Source: a bacterium (GTDB lineage: Bacteria > Bacillota > Bacilli > Lactobacillales > Streptococcaceae). From it: a stretch of 64,000 nt of DNA. The position numbers and the translations under genes are program-made. The DNA is taken from NCBI GenBank assembly GCA_905221035.1, contig CAJNBP010000005.1, positions 104,269 through 168,268 of the forward strand. The letters are read 5' to 3'. Shown here in pieces: positions 1-9,093 of this stretch; position 1 is the first letter of the stretch, and every line of letters starts with the position of its first letter. The notes beneath the pieces were generated by a model. That model did no database searches. It was not told the origin of the DNA and worked only from the letters and a program-made list of their open reading frames with translations.

Positions 1-1
1 T

Positions 2-565
2 GAGGAAGTTATTCCCCAAATCCTTGAAGAGCAAGCCAAAGGCACTACTGCTCGTTCCCTCTACGGCGCACCGACCCACTGGGCGCATAGCTTCACTGTC
101 AAAGAGCAATATGAAAAAGAGCATCCAAAAGAAAATGATGATCCAAAACTCATGATTATGGACTCAGCTCTTTTCATCACTAGCCTCTTTGCCCTCGTCA
201 GCGCCCTTACAACCTTCTTCTCAGCAGATCAGGCTATCGGTTACGGTTTGATTACCCTTCTGCTAGTTGGACTGGTTGGTGGATTTGCCTTCTACTTGAT
301 GTACTACTTCGTTTACCAATACTACGGACCAGATATGGACCGCAGTCAACGTCCACCTTTCTGGAAATCTGTACTAGTTATCCTAGCTTCTATGTTCCTT
401 TGGTTGCTTGTCTTCTTTGCAACAAGCTTCCTACCAGCTAACCTTAACCCCGTACTTGCTCCATTGCCACTAGCTATTATCGGAGCAGTTCTCCTAGCCC
501 TTCGCTTCTATCTCAAGAAACACTTGAACATTCGCAGCGCAAGTGCAGGACCAACACGTTATTAA
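2..565 (+). CDS. DUF1129-family membrane protein (5' truncated by window edge)
   Basis: The reading frame is open from the first bases and ends at TAA 563-565, so only the C-terminal part (about 187 residues) is present. A soluble stretch with R-S-L-Y-G-A-P-T-H is followed by four hydrophobic segments, the usual arrangement of DUF1129 proteins in streptococci. A basic tail (RFYLKKHLN) ends the protein. The first methionine in the window, near 152, is internal rather than a start, because the conserved pre-membrane region lies upstream of it. Function is unknown; the family is found widely in Firmicutes. A hairpin terminator follows directly, so the gene ends its transcript. Confidence 0.75.
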   Translation, partial: EEVIPQILEEQAKGTTARSLYGAPTHWAHSFTVKEQYEKEHPKENDDPKLMIMDSALFITSLFALVSALTTFFSADQAIGYGLITLLLVGLVGGFAFYLMYYFVYQYYGPDMDRSQRPPFWKSVLVILASMFLWLLVFFATSFLPANLNPVLAPLPLAIIGAVLLALRFYLKKHLNIRSASAGPTRY

Positions 566-575
566 GAAGAATGAT

Positions 576-605
576 AAAAGCAACTGCAGGTGCGGTTGCT
601 TTTTT
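576..605 (+). terminator. Rho-independent terminator
   Basis: AAAAGCAAC pairs with GTTGCTTTT around a 10-base loop and is followed by a T run. It ends the DUF1129 gene. Confidence 0.8.
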
Positions 606-705
606 ACTACTTTCTTGATTTAAAAGCATTCTTCTGGCATCCCACATAGCTTTCTCTTATCTTTTGTGATAAAATAGGCTCAATCTATTTCTAGGAGGAT
701 GAGAT

Positions 706-1737
706 ATGGTTTCTACTATTGGTATTGTTAGTTTATCTAGTGGCATTATAGGGGAAGACTTTGTCAAACACGAAGTGGACTTGGGTGTCCAACGTCTCAA
801 GGATTTGGGACTCAATCCTATCTTTTTGCCCCATTCGTTAAAAGGCTTAGACTTTATCAAGGACCATCCTGAAGCGCGTGCGGAGGACTTGATGCAAGCC
901 TTTTCTGATGATAGCATCGACATAATCCTATGCGCCATCGGTGGAGACGATACCTATCGCTTACTACCTTATCTTTTTGAAAATAACCAACTAGAAAAAG
1001 TTATCAAACAAAAAATATTTCTTGGTTTCTCGGATACAACCATGAACCATCTCATGTTGCATAAACTAGGAATCAAAACTTTTTATGGTCAATCCTTTTT
1101 AGCAGACATTTGTGAATTGGACAGAGAAATGCTGACCTATAGCCTTCACTACTTTAAAGAATTGATTGAGACTGGAAGAATTTCAGAAATCCGCCCTAGT
1201 GACGTCTGGTATGAGGAACGAACTGATTTTAGTCCCAAGGCTTTGGGAACACCTCGTGTCAGTCATGCAAATACCGGTTTTGAGTTGTTGCAAGGAAATG
1301 CCCAGTTCGAGGGAAAAATCCTCGGTGGTTGCCTCGAATCCCTCTACGATATCTTTGACAACTCTCGATACGCAGACAGCACGGAGCTCTGCCAAGAATA
1401 CAAACTTTTCCCTGACTTGTCAGACTGGAAAGGAAAGATTCTCTTACTAGAAACAAGCGAAGAAAAGCCTGAGCCGGAAGACTTCAAAAAGATGTTGCGA
1501 ACTTTAAAGGACACTGGCATATTCTCGGTCATCAATGGACTTTTGGTAGGAAAACCTATGGATGAAACTTTCTATGACGACTATAAAGAGGCACTATTGG
1601 ATATTATTGACAGCAATATCCCTATTGTCTATAATCTAAATGTCGGCCACGCAACTCCAAGAGCCATTGTTCCCTTTGGCGTTCACGCCTATGTAGATGC
1701 AGAGGAGCAAATCATTCGCTTTGACTATAACAAATAA
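706..1737 (+). CDS. S66 peptidase (LD-carboxypeptidase / MccF-like)
   Basis: 343 residues with a good AGGAGG ribosome site 8 bases before ATG. The S66 serine-peptidase signature is visible: nucleophile Ser109 in GFSDTT, a Glu in LLLETSEEKP, and the catalytic His in NVGHATPR near the C-terminus. No signal peptide is present, so it acts in the cytoplasm. S66 enzymes either trim muropeptide tetrapeptides (LdcA) or cleave toxic aminoacyl-nucleotides such as processed microcin C (MccF). The length and the E-T-S-E-E-K-P region look more like the MccF branch, and I recall pneumococcal orthologues being annotated so, but no microcin biosynthesis genes are nearby. The gene is monocistronic, with a terminator just after it. 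Confidence 0.8.
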   Translation: MVSTIGIVSLSSGIIGEDFVKHEVDLGVQRLKDLGLNPIFLPHSLKGLDFIKDHPEARAEDLMQAFSDDSIDIILCAIGGDDTYRLLPYLFENNQLEKVIKQKIFLGFSDTTMNHLMLHKLGIKTFYGQSFLADICELDREMLTYSLHYFKELIETGRISEIRPSDVWYEERTDFSPKALGTPRVSHANTGFELLQGNAQFEGKILGGCLESLYDIFDNSRYADSTELCQEYKLFPDLSDWKGKILLLETSEEKPEPEDFKKMLRTLKDTGIFSVINGLLVGKPMDETFYDDYKEALLDIIDSNIPIVYNLNVGHATPRAIVPFGVHAYVDAEEQIIRFDYNK

Positions 1738-1764
1738 AGCTGGGAAGAATTTCTCAGCTTTTTT
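1736..1764 (+). terminator. Rho-independent terminator
   Basis: AAGCTGGGA and TTCTCAGCTT form a stem with a T6 tail right after the S66 peptidase stop. Confidence 0.75.
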
Positions 1765-1798
1765 CTATATTCTCAGATATGCTAGCTATCTGTACACA

Positions 1799-2362
1799 CT
1801 AATGACCGCTTTTCCACGCACAATCATTCTCGTGGTCATCAACTAGCCCTGCTGCTTGTAGAAAAGACAAGATGGCGACTGGGCCTGTGAACTTGAAACC
1901 TCGTTTTTTGAGATCTTTGGCTAATTTCTCAGACAAAGCGGTTTTAGCTGGGGCTTGGCGGTAATCGGGAACATCGTTAACGATCGTTTTCCCCTCAACA
2001 AAAGACCAAAGATAGGCATCAAAAGAGCCATACTCTTTCTGTAGTCGTAGAAAGGCTTGGGCGTTAGCGCGTGTAGCAAAAATTTTAGCTCTATTTCGAA
2101 TGATAGCTGGATTCTCCAGCAAGGCTTCCAGTTCGGTGTCGGTCATATCTGCGACTGCTTGAATTTGATAGCCATGAAATGCTTCTCGGAAAGCTTGGCG
2201 TTTGTTGAGTACCGTTTCCCAAGACAGGCCTGCCTGATAGGTTTCCATACACAACAACTCAAACAATGCTTGATCATCATGGAGGGGTTGGCCCCACTCC
2301 TCATCATGATAGGCAATATAGAGCGGATTGGTCATCTTGACCCACGAACAACGTTTTGTCAT
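1799..2362 (-). CDS. tag: DNA-3-methyladenine glycosylase I
   Basis: 187 residues, normal for Tag. It excises 3-methyladenine from alkylated DNA in base-excision repair. The N-terminal C-S-W with the following Y-H-D-E-E-W-G and the C-terminal H-E-N-D-C-A-W supply the Cys/His zinc ligands of the family. The substrate-pocket Glu lies in LLCMETYQAGLSWETVL. The gene follows ruvA with a 9-base gap and is probably co-transcribed with ruvA and mutL as a DNA-repair cluster, the arrangement known from pneumococcus. Confidence 0.93.
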   Translation of the reverse strand: MTKRCSWVKMTNPLYIAYHDEEWGQPLHDDQALFELLCMETYQAGLSWETVLNKRQAFREAFHGYQIQAVADMTDTELEALLENPAIIRNRAKIFATRANAQAFLRLQKEYGSFDAYLWSFVEGKTIVNDVPDYRQAPAKTALSEKLAKDLKKRGFKFTGPVAILSFLQAAGLVDDHENDCAWKSGH

Positions 2363-2371
2363 GCTCTGCTC

Positions 2372-2965
2372 CTATTTGACCAACATTTTAAGGGCCGACT
2401 TGATATAGTTCTCAGCTGTATCTGTCGTTCCTTCAAAGAATTTCTTGATTTTCTTGAGCTCGGTTGCCTTGTAGCCCAGTGCCAACATGGCCTCCATAGC
2501 TTCTTCCAGTTCTTGGTTTTCAGCGCTTGCTTGCACTGCCACCTTAGCAGGAAGGTCATCTCCAGCAACTACTACCTTGCCTTCCAAGTCCAGCACCATC
2601 TGCTGGGCTGTTTTCTTACCAATTTTAGGAAACTTGGTCAAGTAGGTAATGTTCTTGGTTTCGATGGCTTGAACCAAGCCAGCATTGTCATCAGCAGCGA
2701 TAATAGCGAGAGCTGATACAGGACCAATCCCAGAGACCGAAATCAGACTGAGAAAGAGTTTCTTCTCGTCCTCTGAACGAAATCCATAAAGCAGATGGGC
2801 ATCCTCACGCACAACCTGATGCACATAAATTTGAGCTTCTTGTTTGATCTGCCCTGAGTAGGCATAGGGATTGGCCACATGCAGGATATAGCCGATACCG
2901 TTGACTTCAAGAACAATGTATTTAGCAGTGATTTTGGTAATGATTCCTTTTAAATATTCGTACAT
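2372..2965 (-). CDS. ruvA: Holliday junction branch-migration protein RuvA
   Basis: 197 residues from ATG at 2965, chosen because the sequence begins MYEYLKG and is preceded by AGAAGGAAA; the longer open frame reaches back into a BOX repeat. RuvA binds four-way junctions and loads the RuvB motor. Two helix-hairpin-helix motifs are seen ([10 protein letters not shown] and [10 protein letters not shown], the central domain II), preceded by the OB-fold and followed by the small flexible C-terminal domain that contacts RuvB. No ruvB is in the window. It lies between mutL and tag on the same strand. Confidence 0.95.
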   Translation of the reverse strand: MYEYLKGIITKITAKYIVLEVNGIGYILHVANPYAYSGQIKQEAQIYVHQVVREDAHLLYGFRSEDEKKLFLSLISVSGIGPVSALAIIAADDNAGLVQAIETKNITYLTKFPKIGKKTAQQMVLDLEGKVVVAGDDLPAKVAVQASAENQELEEAMEAMLALGYKATELKKIKKFFEGTTDTAENYIKSALKMLVK

Positions 2966-2976
2966 AGTTTTCCTTC

Positions 2977-3089
2977 TATGCTCAATGAAAATCAAAAGCA
3001 AACTAGAAAGCTATCCACAGGTTTCTCAAAGCACAGCTTTGATATTGCAGATAGAGCTGACCTAGTTTGAAGAGTTTTTCAAAGAGTAT
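2977..3089 (+). repeat. BOX element (diverged) between ruvA and mutL
   Basis: It begins with a boxA-like TATGCTCAATGAAAATC, continues with AAACTAGAAAGCTA, and ends with a boxC-like GTTTGAAGAGTTTTTC and AAAGAGTAT. The core is degenerate. It sits between mutL and ruvA inside the repair operon and can fold in the transcript. Confidence 0.8.
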
Positions 3090-3093
3090 CCGT

Positions 3094-5043
3094 TTAATAT
3101 TTCCCCAACTCACGGAGACTGGTGTGATTTTCCTGAATGCGTCGGAACATCTTTTCCATATCCGACTTGGTGAAATGCACCAAAACAGGACGTCCGTGGG
3201 GACAGTTATAGGGATTGTCACATTGAGAAAGCTGATAGAGGAGTTGCCTAGCCGAGTGGTCATCAATACGATGGTTGGCCTTGATAGACCGTTTGCAAGA
3301 CATCATGATAGCCAGCTCTGCCCGGTATTTCTTGATAGAAACTTCCTTGGTCAAGAGCAGCATATCACACATTTCATAGATACCAGACTCAATCTCCTCC
3401 TCTGCCATCCAAATAGGATGTTCACGTAGGATAAATTGATTTTCTCCGTACTCTGCTAGAAAGACACCCACTTCCTCCAAAAGCGCCATTCTTTCCTTGA
3501 GACAAAGGGCATCATCCGCAGGAAATTCAAAGATGTAGGGCACTAGAAGTTGCTGTTGACTTTGGTCAACATCGCCAATGCTTTCACGGTACTCCTCGTA
3601 CTTGACCCGTTCCTGAGCCGCGTGCTGGTCTATGATATAGAGCCCATCTCGCCCTTGGGCAAAGAGATAAGTCCCGTGCATTTGCCCGAAAAATTCCAAC
3701 TCTGGGAAGCTTGATGATTCTTCTCTCTCCAGCTTATCATAAGCCTTATCAAGACTAGCTAGATCTAACTCTGGATGGTCTAATTGGTCATAGTTAGCAG
3801 GCTTTCTCTCTGCAAAATGCAATTTTGCTGGCTTGGCCAATTGATCCAAGGTTTCCTTGGCAAATAAAGTCAAATCCTGTCCTTCATCAGTCAATTCTAC
3901 CTGATAATCAGCCACCTCAGCTTGACTAGGTCTTGACAGCTCACTTTTCTCATAGTAGAGCGTATTTTCTTTGAGTGGGAGAATAGTTTGCTCCACCTTC
4001 TCACGATTTCGCACGGTCGATTTGGCAAGATTTTCCAAGGCATCAGGAATCAAGGTTTGTTCCTTGAGACTGTTTGCAATAGCTTCTGAAACCAGCGTCA
4101 TTAGTTCTTTTTCCTTAGAAATCCGCACCTCTTGCTTGGTCGGATGCACATTGACATCCGCTAGATAAGGGTCGATATGGATGTGAATGACAGCCAGTGG
4201 AAAACGGCCCACCATAAGCTTGCTTCCATATCCGTCAAGAATAGCACGATTAAGCAGGAAGTTCTTGATATAACGGCCATTGATGAAGAGGCTGATATAG
4301 TTGCGATTAGCCCGAGTCAGCTCAGGCAGGGAAACAAAGCCTGAAATTTCGAAATCAAGGTCAGAATTTTCAATTTCAATCATCTTCTTGGCACTCGCCA
4401 AACCATAAATCCCTGCAATAGCTTGGCGCAGTTGCCCAGTCCCAGCTGTCCGTGTCATTTCCTTGCCATCACTAATCAAGCTGAAAGAAATCTCAGGATG
4501 GGCCAAGCCCAGACGGTTGACAATATCAATGATATGAGACAACTCCGCCTGCTGGCTCTTCATATACTTGAGGCGGGCAGGCGTGTTGAAAAAGAGGTCC
4601 TCCACACAAACCTTGGTTCCTACAGGACTAGTCGCTGGGATGACTTCCTCAACTTCACCTCCACGCGCAACTAGTTTGGTTCCATGACTTGCGCCATCCA
4701 CCGCCGTTAACAGAGTCAGAACACTGACAGACGCGATAGAAGGCAGGGCTTCACCACGAAACCCAAGCGTCCGAATTCGAAAGAGGTCTGCTTGATTTTT
4801 TATCTTACTAGTCGCATGGCGACGCAGAGCCAAATCCACCTCATCGTGGGCAATTCCATGACCATTATCTGTGATTTGAATCTTCTTGAGACCAGCTTCC
4901 TCAATCTCAATGATAATCTGGCTAGAGCCAGCGTCAATGGCATTTTCTACTAACTCTTTAACAACACTGGCAGGACGTTCGATAACCTCTCCTGCCGCTA
5001 TCTGGTTTGCCAACACCTCTGGCAATTCAATAATATGAGACAT
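3094..5043 (-). CDS. mutL: DNA mismatch repair protein MutL (HexB)
   Basis: 649 residues, full length. The N-terminal GHKL ATPase motifs are [14 protein letters not shown] and [13 protein letters not shown]. The C-terminal domain carries the latent endonuclease motif DQHA-X2-E-X4-E ([15 protein letters not shown]) and the NCPHGRP metal-site motif, so this MutL should nick DNA itself, as in other bacteria lacking MutH. It acts with MutS (not in this window) in mismatch repair. The 5' end faces the divergent LytTR gene, and an extended -10 lies just upstream. A BOX element separates its stop from ruvA. Confidence 0.96.
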   Translation of the reverse strand: MSHIIELPEVLANQIAAGEVIERPASVVKELVENAIDAGSSQIIIEIEEAGLKKIQITDNGHGIAHDEVDLALRRHATSKIKNQADLFRIRTLGFRGEALPSIASVSVLTLLTAVDGASHGTKLVARGGEVEEVIPATSPVGTKVCVEDLFFNTPARLKYMKSQQAELSHIIDIVNRLGLAHPEISFSLISDGKEMTRTAGTGQLRQAIAGIYGLASAKKMIEIENSDLDFEISGFVSLPELTRANRNYISLFINGRYIKNFLLNRAILDGYGSKLMVGRFPLAVIHIHIDPYLADVNVHPTKQEVRISKEKELMTLVSEAIANSLKEQTLIPDALENLAKSTVRNREKVEQTILPLKENTLYYEKSELSRPSQAEVADYQVELTDEGQDLTLFAKETLDQLAKPAKLHFAERKPANYDQLDHPELDLASLDKAYDKLEREESSSFPELEFFGQMHGTYLFAQGRDGLYIIDQHAAQERVKYEEYRESIGDVDQSQQQLLVPYIFEFPADDALCLKERMALLEEVGVFLAEYGENQFILREHPIWMAEEEIESGIYEMCDMLLLTKEVSIKKYRAELAIMMSCKRSIKANHRIDDHSARQLLYQLSQCDNPYNCPHGRPVLVHFTKSDMEKMFRRIQENHTSLRELGKY

Positions 5044-5090
5044 CTTTCAGCCCCTTTCTATATCTGTTTTCCTAGAAATTGATTAGTGCT

Positions 5091-5096
5091 ATTATA
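5091..5096 (-). promoter_or_regulatory. Extended -10 of mutL promoter
   Basis: On the minus strand TGG-TATAAT (extended -10) lies about 47 bases before the mutL ATG. No convincing -35 is needed for this promoter class. Confidence 0.55.
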
Positions 5097-5248
5097 CCAT
5101 ATTTCAGATAGGACAGAAAAGCTCCACCACATAGGAGCCAAATCCCTCCACATAGACAAAGTCCCTTGTAAGGAGGCGTAAAATAGTGTTTAATAAAGAT
5201 ATACAGGAAGTGATCACAATTTTGTATGAAAGACAAGGAGAGAAATTT

Positions 5249-5689
5249 ATGAAAGTAGAACTACAGATTAGCGAGTCTTACAAGGAGGAAAAACTAATTG
5301 TCCAAGCACCTCAAGAGACCGAAAAAGTCCAAAAAGTCATCGAGTTCGCAGAAAATCTGGACCTCAAAGAAAAAATCAAAGGGAAAATCGAAGATCAGGT
5401 CTATCTAGTTGAGATTGGCAAGATTCAGCGTTTCTATATCGAGAATCGAAAGGTTCTGGCAGAAACGGCAGGTCAAACCTACACCATTGATTTGCGACTC
5501 TATCAAGTTCTTGAACTCTTGCCAAGCAATTTTATCCAAATTTCGCAATCAGAAATCATCAATATCTACTCCATCTCCCATCTCAAGCTTACGCCCAACG
5601 GCCTAGTAGAAATTTTCTTGAAAAACGAAAGCTTCACCTACTCTTCACGCCGTTACCTAAAAACCATCAAGGAGAAATTAGAACTATGA
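5249..5689 (+). CDS. LytTR-domain DNA-binding regulator
   Basis: 146 residues from ATG 5249, chosen for the AAGGAG ribosome site 8 bases upstream; an in-frame ATG at 5186 lacks one. The second half is a LytTR DNA-binding domain: a Y-T-I-D-L-R-L-Y-Q segment, an I-Q-I-S-Q-S-E-I-I-N-I motif, and F-T-Y-S-S-R-R-Y-L-K-T-I-K at the end. There is no receiver domain. Its stop overlaps the start of the DUF3021 membrane gene (ATGA). LytTR proteins paired with small membrane proteins are known as LytTR regulatory systems in streptococci, where the membrane partner restrains the activator. What this pair controls cannot be read from the sequence. Confidence 0.88.
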   Translation: MKVELQISESYKEEKLIVQAPQETEKVQKVIEFAENLDLKEKIKGKIEDQVYLVEIGKIQRFYIENRKVLAETAGQTYTIDLRLYQVLELLPSNFIQISQSEIINIYSISHLKLTPNGLVEIFLKNESFTYSSRRYLKTIKEKLEL

Positions 5690-6144
5690 AGAAACAAATC
5701 TTTCACGACGCAGCTGCTGGTGTCCTCATCGGCCTCATCCTCTCTATCCTCTTTTCACTCATTTATGCACCGAGTACTTATGCCCCACTAAATCCCTACT
5801 CTCTCATCGGCCAAGTGATGGCTCAGCATCAGGTTCACGGTGCCCTGGTCTTGCTCTACTGCACACTTATCTGGGCAGCTATAGGTATTCTCTTCAACTT
5901 TGGCAACCGCTTATTCAGCCGTGACTGGAGCATGCTTCGTGCCACTCTGACTCATTTCTTCCTTATGCTGGCTGGCTTTGTTCCACTAGCAACTCTGGCT
6001 GGTTGGTTCCCCTTCCACTGGATCTTCTATCTCCAGCTCATTATCGAGTTTGCGATTGTCTACCTCATCATTTGGGCTATTCTCTATAAAAGAGAAGCTA
6101 GAAAAGTAGACCACATCAATCAACTCTTAGAGCATAGAAAGTAA
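5686..6144 (+). CDS. DUF3021-family membrane protein, LytTR partner
   Basis: 152 residues with four predicted membrane helices: residues about 8-28, 52-72, 88-108 and 112-132. A basic cytoplasmic tail (YKREARKVDH) follows. The start overlaps the LytTR stop by 4 bases, which implies translational coupling. DUF3021 proteins are typically encoded next to LytTR regulators. By analogy with streptococcal LytTR systems it probably inhibits or gates the regulator at the membrane, but that is inference. A BOX element lies about 60 bases downstream. Confidence 0.85.
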   Translation: MKKQIFHDAAAGVLIGLILSILFSLIYAPSTYAPLNPYSLIGQVMAQHQVHGALVLLYCTLIWAAIGILFNFGNRLFSRDWSMLRATLTHFFLMLAGFVPLATLAGWFPFHWIFYLQLIIEFAIVYLIIWAILYKREARKVDHINQLLEHRK

Positions 6145-6207
6145 GAGCCTCATAATAAGCAAAGCCGAGAAAGAAACTTCTCGGTTTTTCTTTATCCTGC
6201 TGCACCT

Positions 6208-6360
6208 TATACTCAATGAAAATCAAAGAGCAAACTAGGAAGCTAGCCGCAGGTTGCTCAAAACATTGTTTTGAGGTTGCAGATAGAACTGACGAAGTCA
6301 GTAACATATATACGGTAAGGCGACGCTGACGTGGTTTGAAGAGATTTTTGAAGAGTATTA
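6208..6360 (+). repeat. BOX element (boxA-boxB-boxC)
   Basis: A well-preserved BOX repeat. It has boxA with TATACTCAATGAAAATC and AGGAAGCTAGCCGCAGG, a palindromic middle (AAAACATTGTTTT; GAACTGACGAAGTCAG), and boxC with GGTAAGGCGACGCTGACG, the region recognised by the standard BOX-PCR primer, ending GAAGAGTATT. It fills most of the gap between the DUF3021 gene and the Nramp-like gene. Confidence 0.93.
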
Positions 6361-6431
6361 CTATCATAACAGTTATTTTCAGTTCTTCTTTGTAAATTTT
6401 CTGTAATTTTCTATCTTTTTTCAAAATATTC

Positions 6432-6460
6432 TTGCATTTTTCCAAAGTTTTTTGTAGAAT
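6432..6460 (+). promoter_or_regulatory. Sigma-A promoter of the Nramp-like gene
   Basis: TTGCAT (6432-6437) and TAGAAT (6455-6460) are spaced by 17 bases, about 50 bases before the start codon. With the BOX element this accounts for the 366-base gap between genes. Confidence 0.6.
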
Positions 6461-6510
6461 ATAGATTACATATCCAGATTATTCTGAAAATTCAAAAAGG
6501 AGTATCTATC

Positions 6511-7773
6511 ATGTCGCAAGCTATTTCGTTAAATCAATCAACCTGGACAAGTAAACTAAAAGCAATGGGACCGGGAATCCTAATGGCTTCTGCCGCTGTT
6601 GGCGGTTCTCACATTGTATCTTCCACTCAAGCTGGTGGTTCTTACGGTTGGTCTCTACTTCTCTTGGTCATCTTAGCCAATGTCTTTAAATATCCATTTT
6701 TCCGTTTTGGTGCTGAATACACAGCTGATACTGGAAAGACTTTGGTTGAAGGTTATGCCGAAAAAGGAAAACTCTATCTCTGGATTTTCTTTATCCTCAA
6801 TGTCTTTTCTGCTATGGTCAACACAGCTGGTGTCGCCATTCTGTGCTCAGCTATCATCGCCAGCGCCTTCCCAATGATCGGTCTTAGCATTACTCAGTGG
6901 TCCCTCATTCTCGTTGCCATCATTTGGGCTATGCTGCTCTTTGGAGGCTACAAACTCTTAGACGGCATGGCAAAATGGATCATGTCAGCTTTGACCATTG
7001 CAACTGTTCTTGCAGTTATCATCGCGGCGGTCAAGCATCCCGAATACAGCTCTGATTTTGTCGAGAAAACACCTTGGCAAATGGCAGCTCTACCCTTCAT
7101 CGTTTCCCTCTTAGGGTGGATGCCTGCTCCCATTGAAATTTCAGCCATCAACTCACTTTGGTCTGCTGAAAAGAAAAAGACCGTCAACTTTAACACAGAG
7201 GACGCCCTATTCGACTTTAACGTTGGTTATATTGGAACAGCTATCCTAGCTGTGTTCTTTGTGGCACTGGGAGCACTGATTCAGTATCCTACAGGACAGG
7301 CGGTTGAAGCCGCTTCAGCCAAATACATCTCTCAATTCGTGGGCATGTATGCCTCTGTTCTTGGCGAATGGTCCCGTTACTTGATTACTTTTATTGCCTT
7401 CCTGTGTATCTTTGGAACAGTTATCACCGTTATCGATGGTTACTCTCGCGTCAATCAGGAATCTCTACGACTGCTAATCCGTCAAAAAGAAGACAGTAGT
7501 AAATCCTTGAACATCTGGATGACCATCACTGCTATCATCGGTATCGTCATTATCAAGTTCTTCGCTGGTCAGGTTTCAACCATGCTCCGCTTTGCTATGA
7601 TTGGTTCTTTCCTAACAACACCATTCTTCGCTCTTTTGAATTACGCCTTGGTAACGCGTGAAAACAAAAATCTTCCTTCTTGGCTCAGACACCTCGCCAT
7701 TGCAGGATTGATTTTCCTCTTTGGCTTCGCTATCTTCTTTATCTACGCACTCGCAATCGGAAAAGCAGGATAA
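6511..7773 (+). CDS. Nramp-superfamily transporter lacking the canonical metal-binding motif
   Basis: 420 residues, about eleven membrane helices, strong AAAGGAG ribosome site. The N-terminus (GPGILMAS...STQAGGSYGWSLL) aligns helix for helix with Nramp TM1 (GPG...DPGN...QAG). The Asp-Pro-Gly-Asn that binds Mn2+ or Fe2+ is replaced by Gly-Gly-Ser-His. In TM6 the usual M-P-H is W-M-P-A-P. The fold is therefore Nramp-like, but classical Nramp metal coordination is not expected, and the substrate is unknown. It is monocistronic, behind its own promoter and before a strong terminator. Annotation as a Mn2+ transporter would be an over-call. Confidence 0.8.
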   Translation: MSQAISLNQSTWTSKLKAMGPGILMASAAVGGSHIVSSTQAGGSYGWSLLLLVILANVFKYPFFRFGAEYTADTGKTLVEGYAEKGKLYLWIFFILNVFSAMVNTAGVAILCSAIIASAFPMIGLSITQWSLILVAIIWAMLLFGGYKLLDGMAKWIMSALTIATVLAVIIAAVKHPEYSSDFVEKTPWQMAALPFIVSLLGWMPAPIEISAINSLWSAEKKKTVNFNTEDALFDFNVGYIGTAILAVFFVALGALIQYPTGQAVEAASAKYISQFVGMYASVLGEWSRYLITFIAFLCIFGTVITVIDGYSRVNQESLRLLIRQKEDSSKSLNIWMTITAIIGIVIIKFFAGQVSTMLRFAMIGSFLTTPFFALLNYALVTRENKNLPSWLRHLAIAGLIFLFGFAIFFIYALAIGKAG

Positions 7774-7838
7774 CTGACAAGCGCGAGATGAAGATAAGGT
7801 TTCATTTCAAGAGAACATTCAGCAAATATTTCTATGAT

Positions 7839-7886
7839 AAAAAGCATAAGAACAAGGTTTTGAAGACCTGAACTTATGCTTTTTTA
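7839..7886 (+). terminator. Strong terminator after the Nramp-like gene
   Basis: AAAAGCATAAG pairs with CTTATGCTTTT, and an inner AGGT/ACCT stem and a T run follow. Confidence 0.85.
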
Positions 7887-7951
7887 CCTTCTTAAAGACT
7901 GCTTATACTCAAAAAGCAGTTAGCAAATCCCAACTGCCTCTTATAACTACC

Positions 7952-8422
7952 TTAATTTTCCTTTTCCAACTCATACAAATCCGCAATAATTGCAGCCACA
8001 TGCTTGATATCTCCCAGCATGCCTCGCATTTCAAAGTCAGCCAAGACAGGGAAACCAAAACGTCGACTGTATTGCTTGGCTGTCAGGCAGTATTGGTTAT
8101 TAAAGTTGCGATTTCCTGAACCAACCACACCAAAACACTTACTAGCATTGTCACCATAAGCGATAAAATCCCCCACTGGTGTCGTCAAAATCTCAACGTC
8201 TCCGTTATCCACGCCATTCCCACCTTCGAGGTAGGTCGGCAAAAAAGTGACATAGGGATGGTCCATTTCATAAAAATCTTGGCCTTCCTTGACCAAATCC
8301 TTGATATGAATCTTTTGAACTTCAATTCCCTCGTACTGGGACAAGAGATAGTCTTTCAAGCGTGTCACAAAACTCTCAGTATTCCCACTCAGACTGATAT
8401 AAACTAAAGAAATTGTCTTCAT
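7952..8422 (-). CDS. nrdI: NrdI flavodoxin-like protein
   Basis: 156 residues. The start at 8422 (MKTISLVYISLSGNTESF) is chosen because the ATG 12 bases upstream lies inside ATGGAGGAAAAT, whose GGAGG is the ribosome site. The FMN-binding loop S-L-S-G-N-T-E is at the N-terminus, and G-V-V-G-S-G-N-R-N-F-N is typical of NrdI. NrdI supplies oxidant to assemble the dimanganese-tyrosyl cofactor of class Ib ribonucleotide reductase NrdF. No nrdE or nrdF is adjacent; the gene stands alone, as I recall in pneumococcus. Confidence 0.92.
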   Translation of the reverse strand: MKTISLVYISLSGNTESFVTRLKDYLLSQYEGIEVQKIHIKDLVKEGQDFYEMDHPYVTFLPTYLEGGNGVDNGDVEILTTPVGDFIAYGDNASKCFGVVGSGNRNFNNQYCLTAKQYSRRFGFPVLADFEMRGMLGDIKHVAAIIADLYELEKEN

Positions 8423-8451
8423 ATTTTCCTCCATGATTTTATTTTTAATCG

Positions 8452-8491
8452 AAAAAGAACTATCAAGATTGTATCTTGATAGTTCTTTTTT
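8452..8491. terminator. Bidirectional terminator
   Basis: AAAGAACTATCAAGAT and ATCTTGATAGTTCTTT form a perfect stem around TGT, with A and T runs on both flanks. It ends the small membrane protein gene at 8500 before nrdI begins. Confidence 0.85.
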
Positions 8492-8499
8492 GTCAATAC

Positions 8500-9033
8500 T
8501 TAGGCAAGTTCTTCTGTTTCCTCTTCTTCAGCCAAGGCTTTTTGCTGACGCCATATCTTGTAGAAGACAAGGGCTAGGAAGAGAACATTGATGACGATAT
8601 AGAAAATGCTAACAGCTTTTGAACCAATACTCATTGTCAAACGCATGGTCTCATCTTGAAGCAACTGCACAGCGTCTTGTAAAGTCACATAGGTATAAAT
8701 TGAACCAATAATAGCTAACAAAACATAGCCAACATAAGTATAGTTTGCATATTGCAAATTCTTACGAACAAGGAACACAATAGCTACTACCACTAAAATA
8801 GCAGATAGCACAATCAAAGCAACATTAAAAATAGAATGAGACGCTTCTGCTACTCTATAGCTATAATTAATGCTATCTTCTACTTGCTGAGCACTGACCC
8901 CTGCAACTTGTTTTTGAGCAGCACGAAGGACTTCTTTGCTAGGTAAGGGCTTCAAAAGTTCAAACAGAGACGTAGCTGAAATAAGGGCAGACAAGATTAG
9001 CAAGACCCATAGATAAATCGGTTTCTTTTTCAT
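8500..9033 (-). CDS. Membrane protein of unknown function
   Basis: 177 residues from ATG 9033, which has AGGAGG 7 bases upstream; the longer frame starts without one. There are four hydrophobic segments: residues about 8-25, 65-90, 100-118 and 130-152. A long extracytoplasmic loop rich in Gln and Ser lies between the first two. The tail is acidic (AEEEETEELA). I do not recognise a named family. It lies downstream of the YesN-type response regulator with about 60 bases between, on the same strand, so it may be read with that operon or from a promoter in the gap. Confidence 0.75.
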   Translation of the reverse strand: MKKKPIYLWVLLILSALISATSLFELLKPLPSKEVLRAAQKQVAGVSAQQVEDSINYSYRVAEASHSIFNVALIVLSAILVVVAIVFLVRKNLQYANYTYVGYVLLAIIGSIYTYVTLQDAVQLLQDETMRLTMSIGSKAVSIFYIVINVLFLALVFYKIWRQQKALAEEEETEELA

Positions 9034-9093
9034 AATAGAACCTCCTAATATTATTATCGATATTATAGCACTTTTTGTAAAGGGATACAAATA

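Noticed and set aside
706..1737. S66 peptidase as part of a microcin C biosynthesis or immunity island
   Set aside because: No adenylating enzyme, heptapeptide gene or exporter is nearby. The gene lies in a conserved core context.
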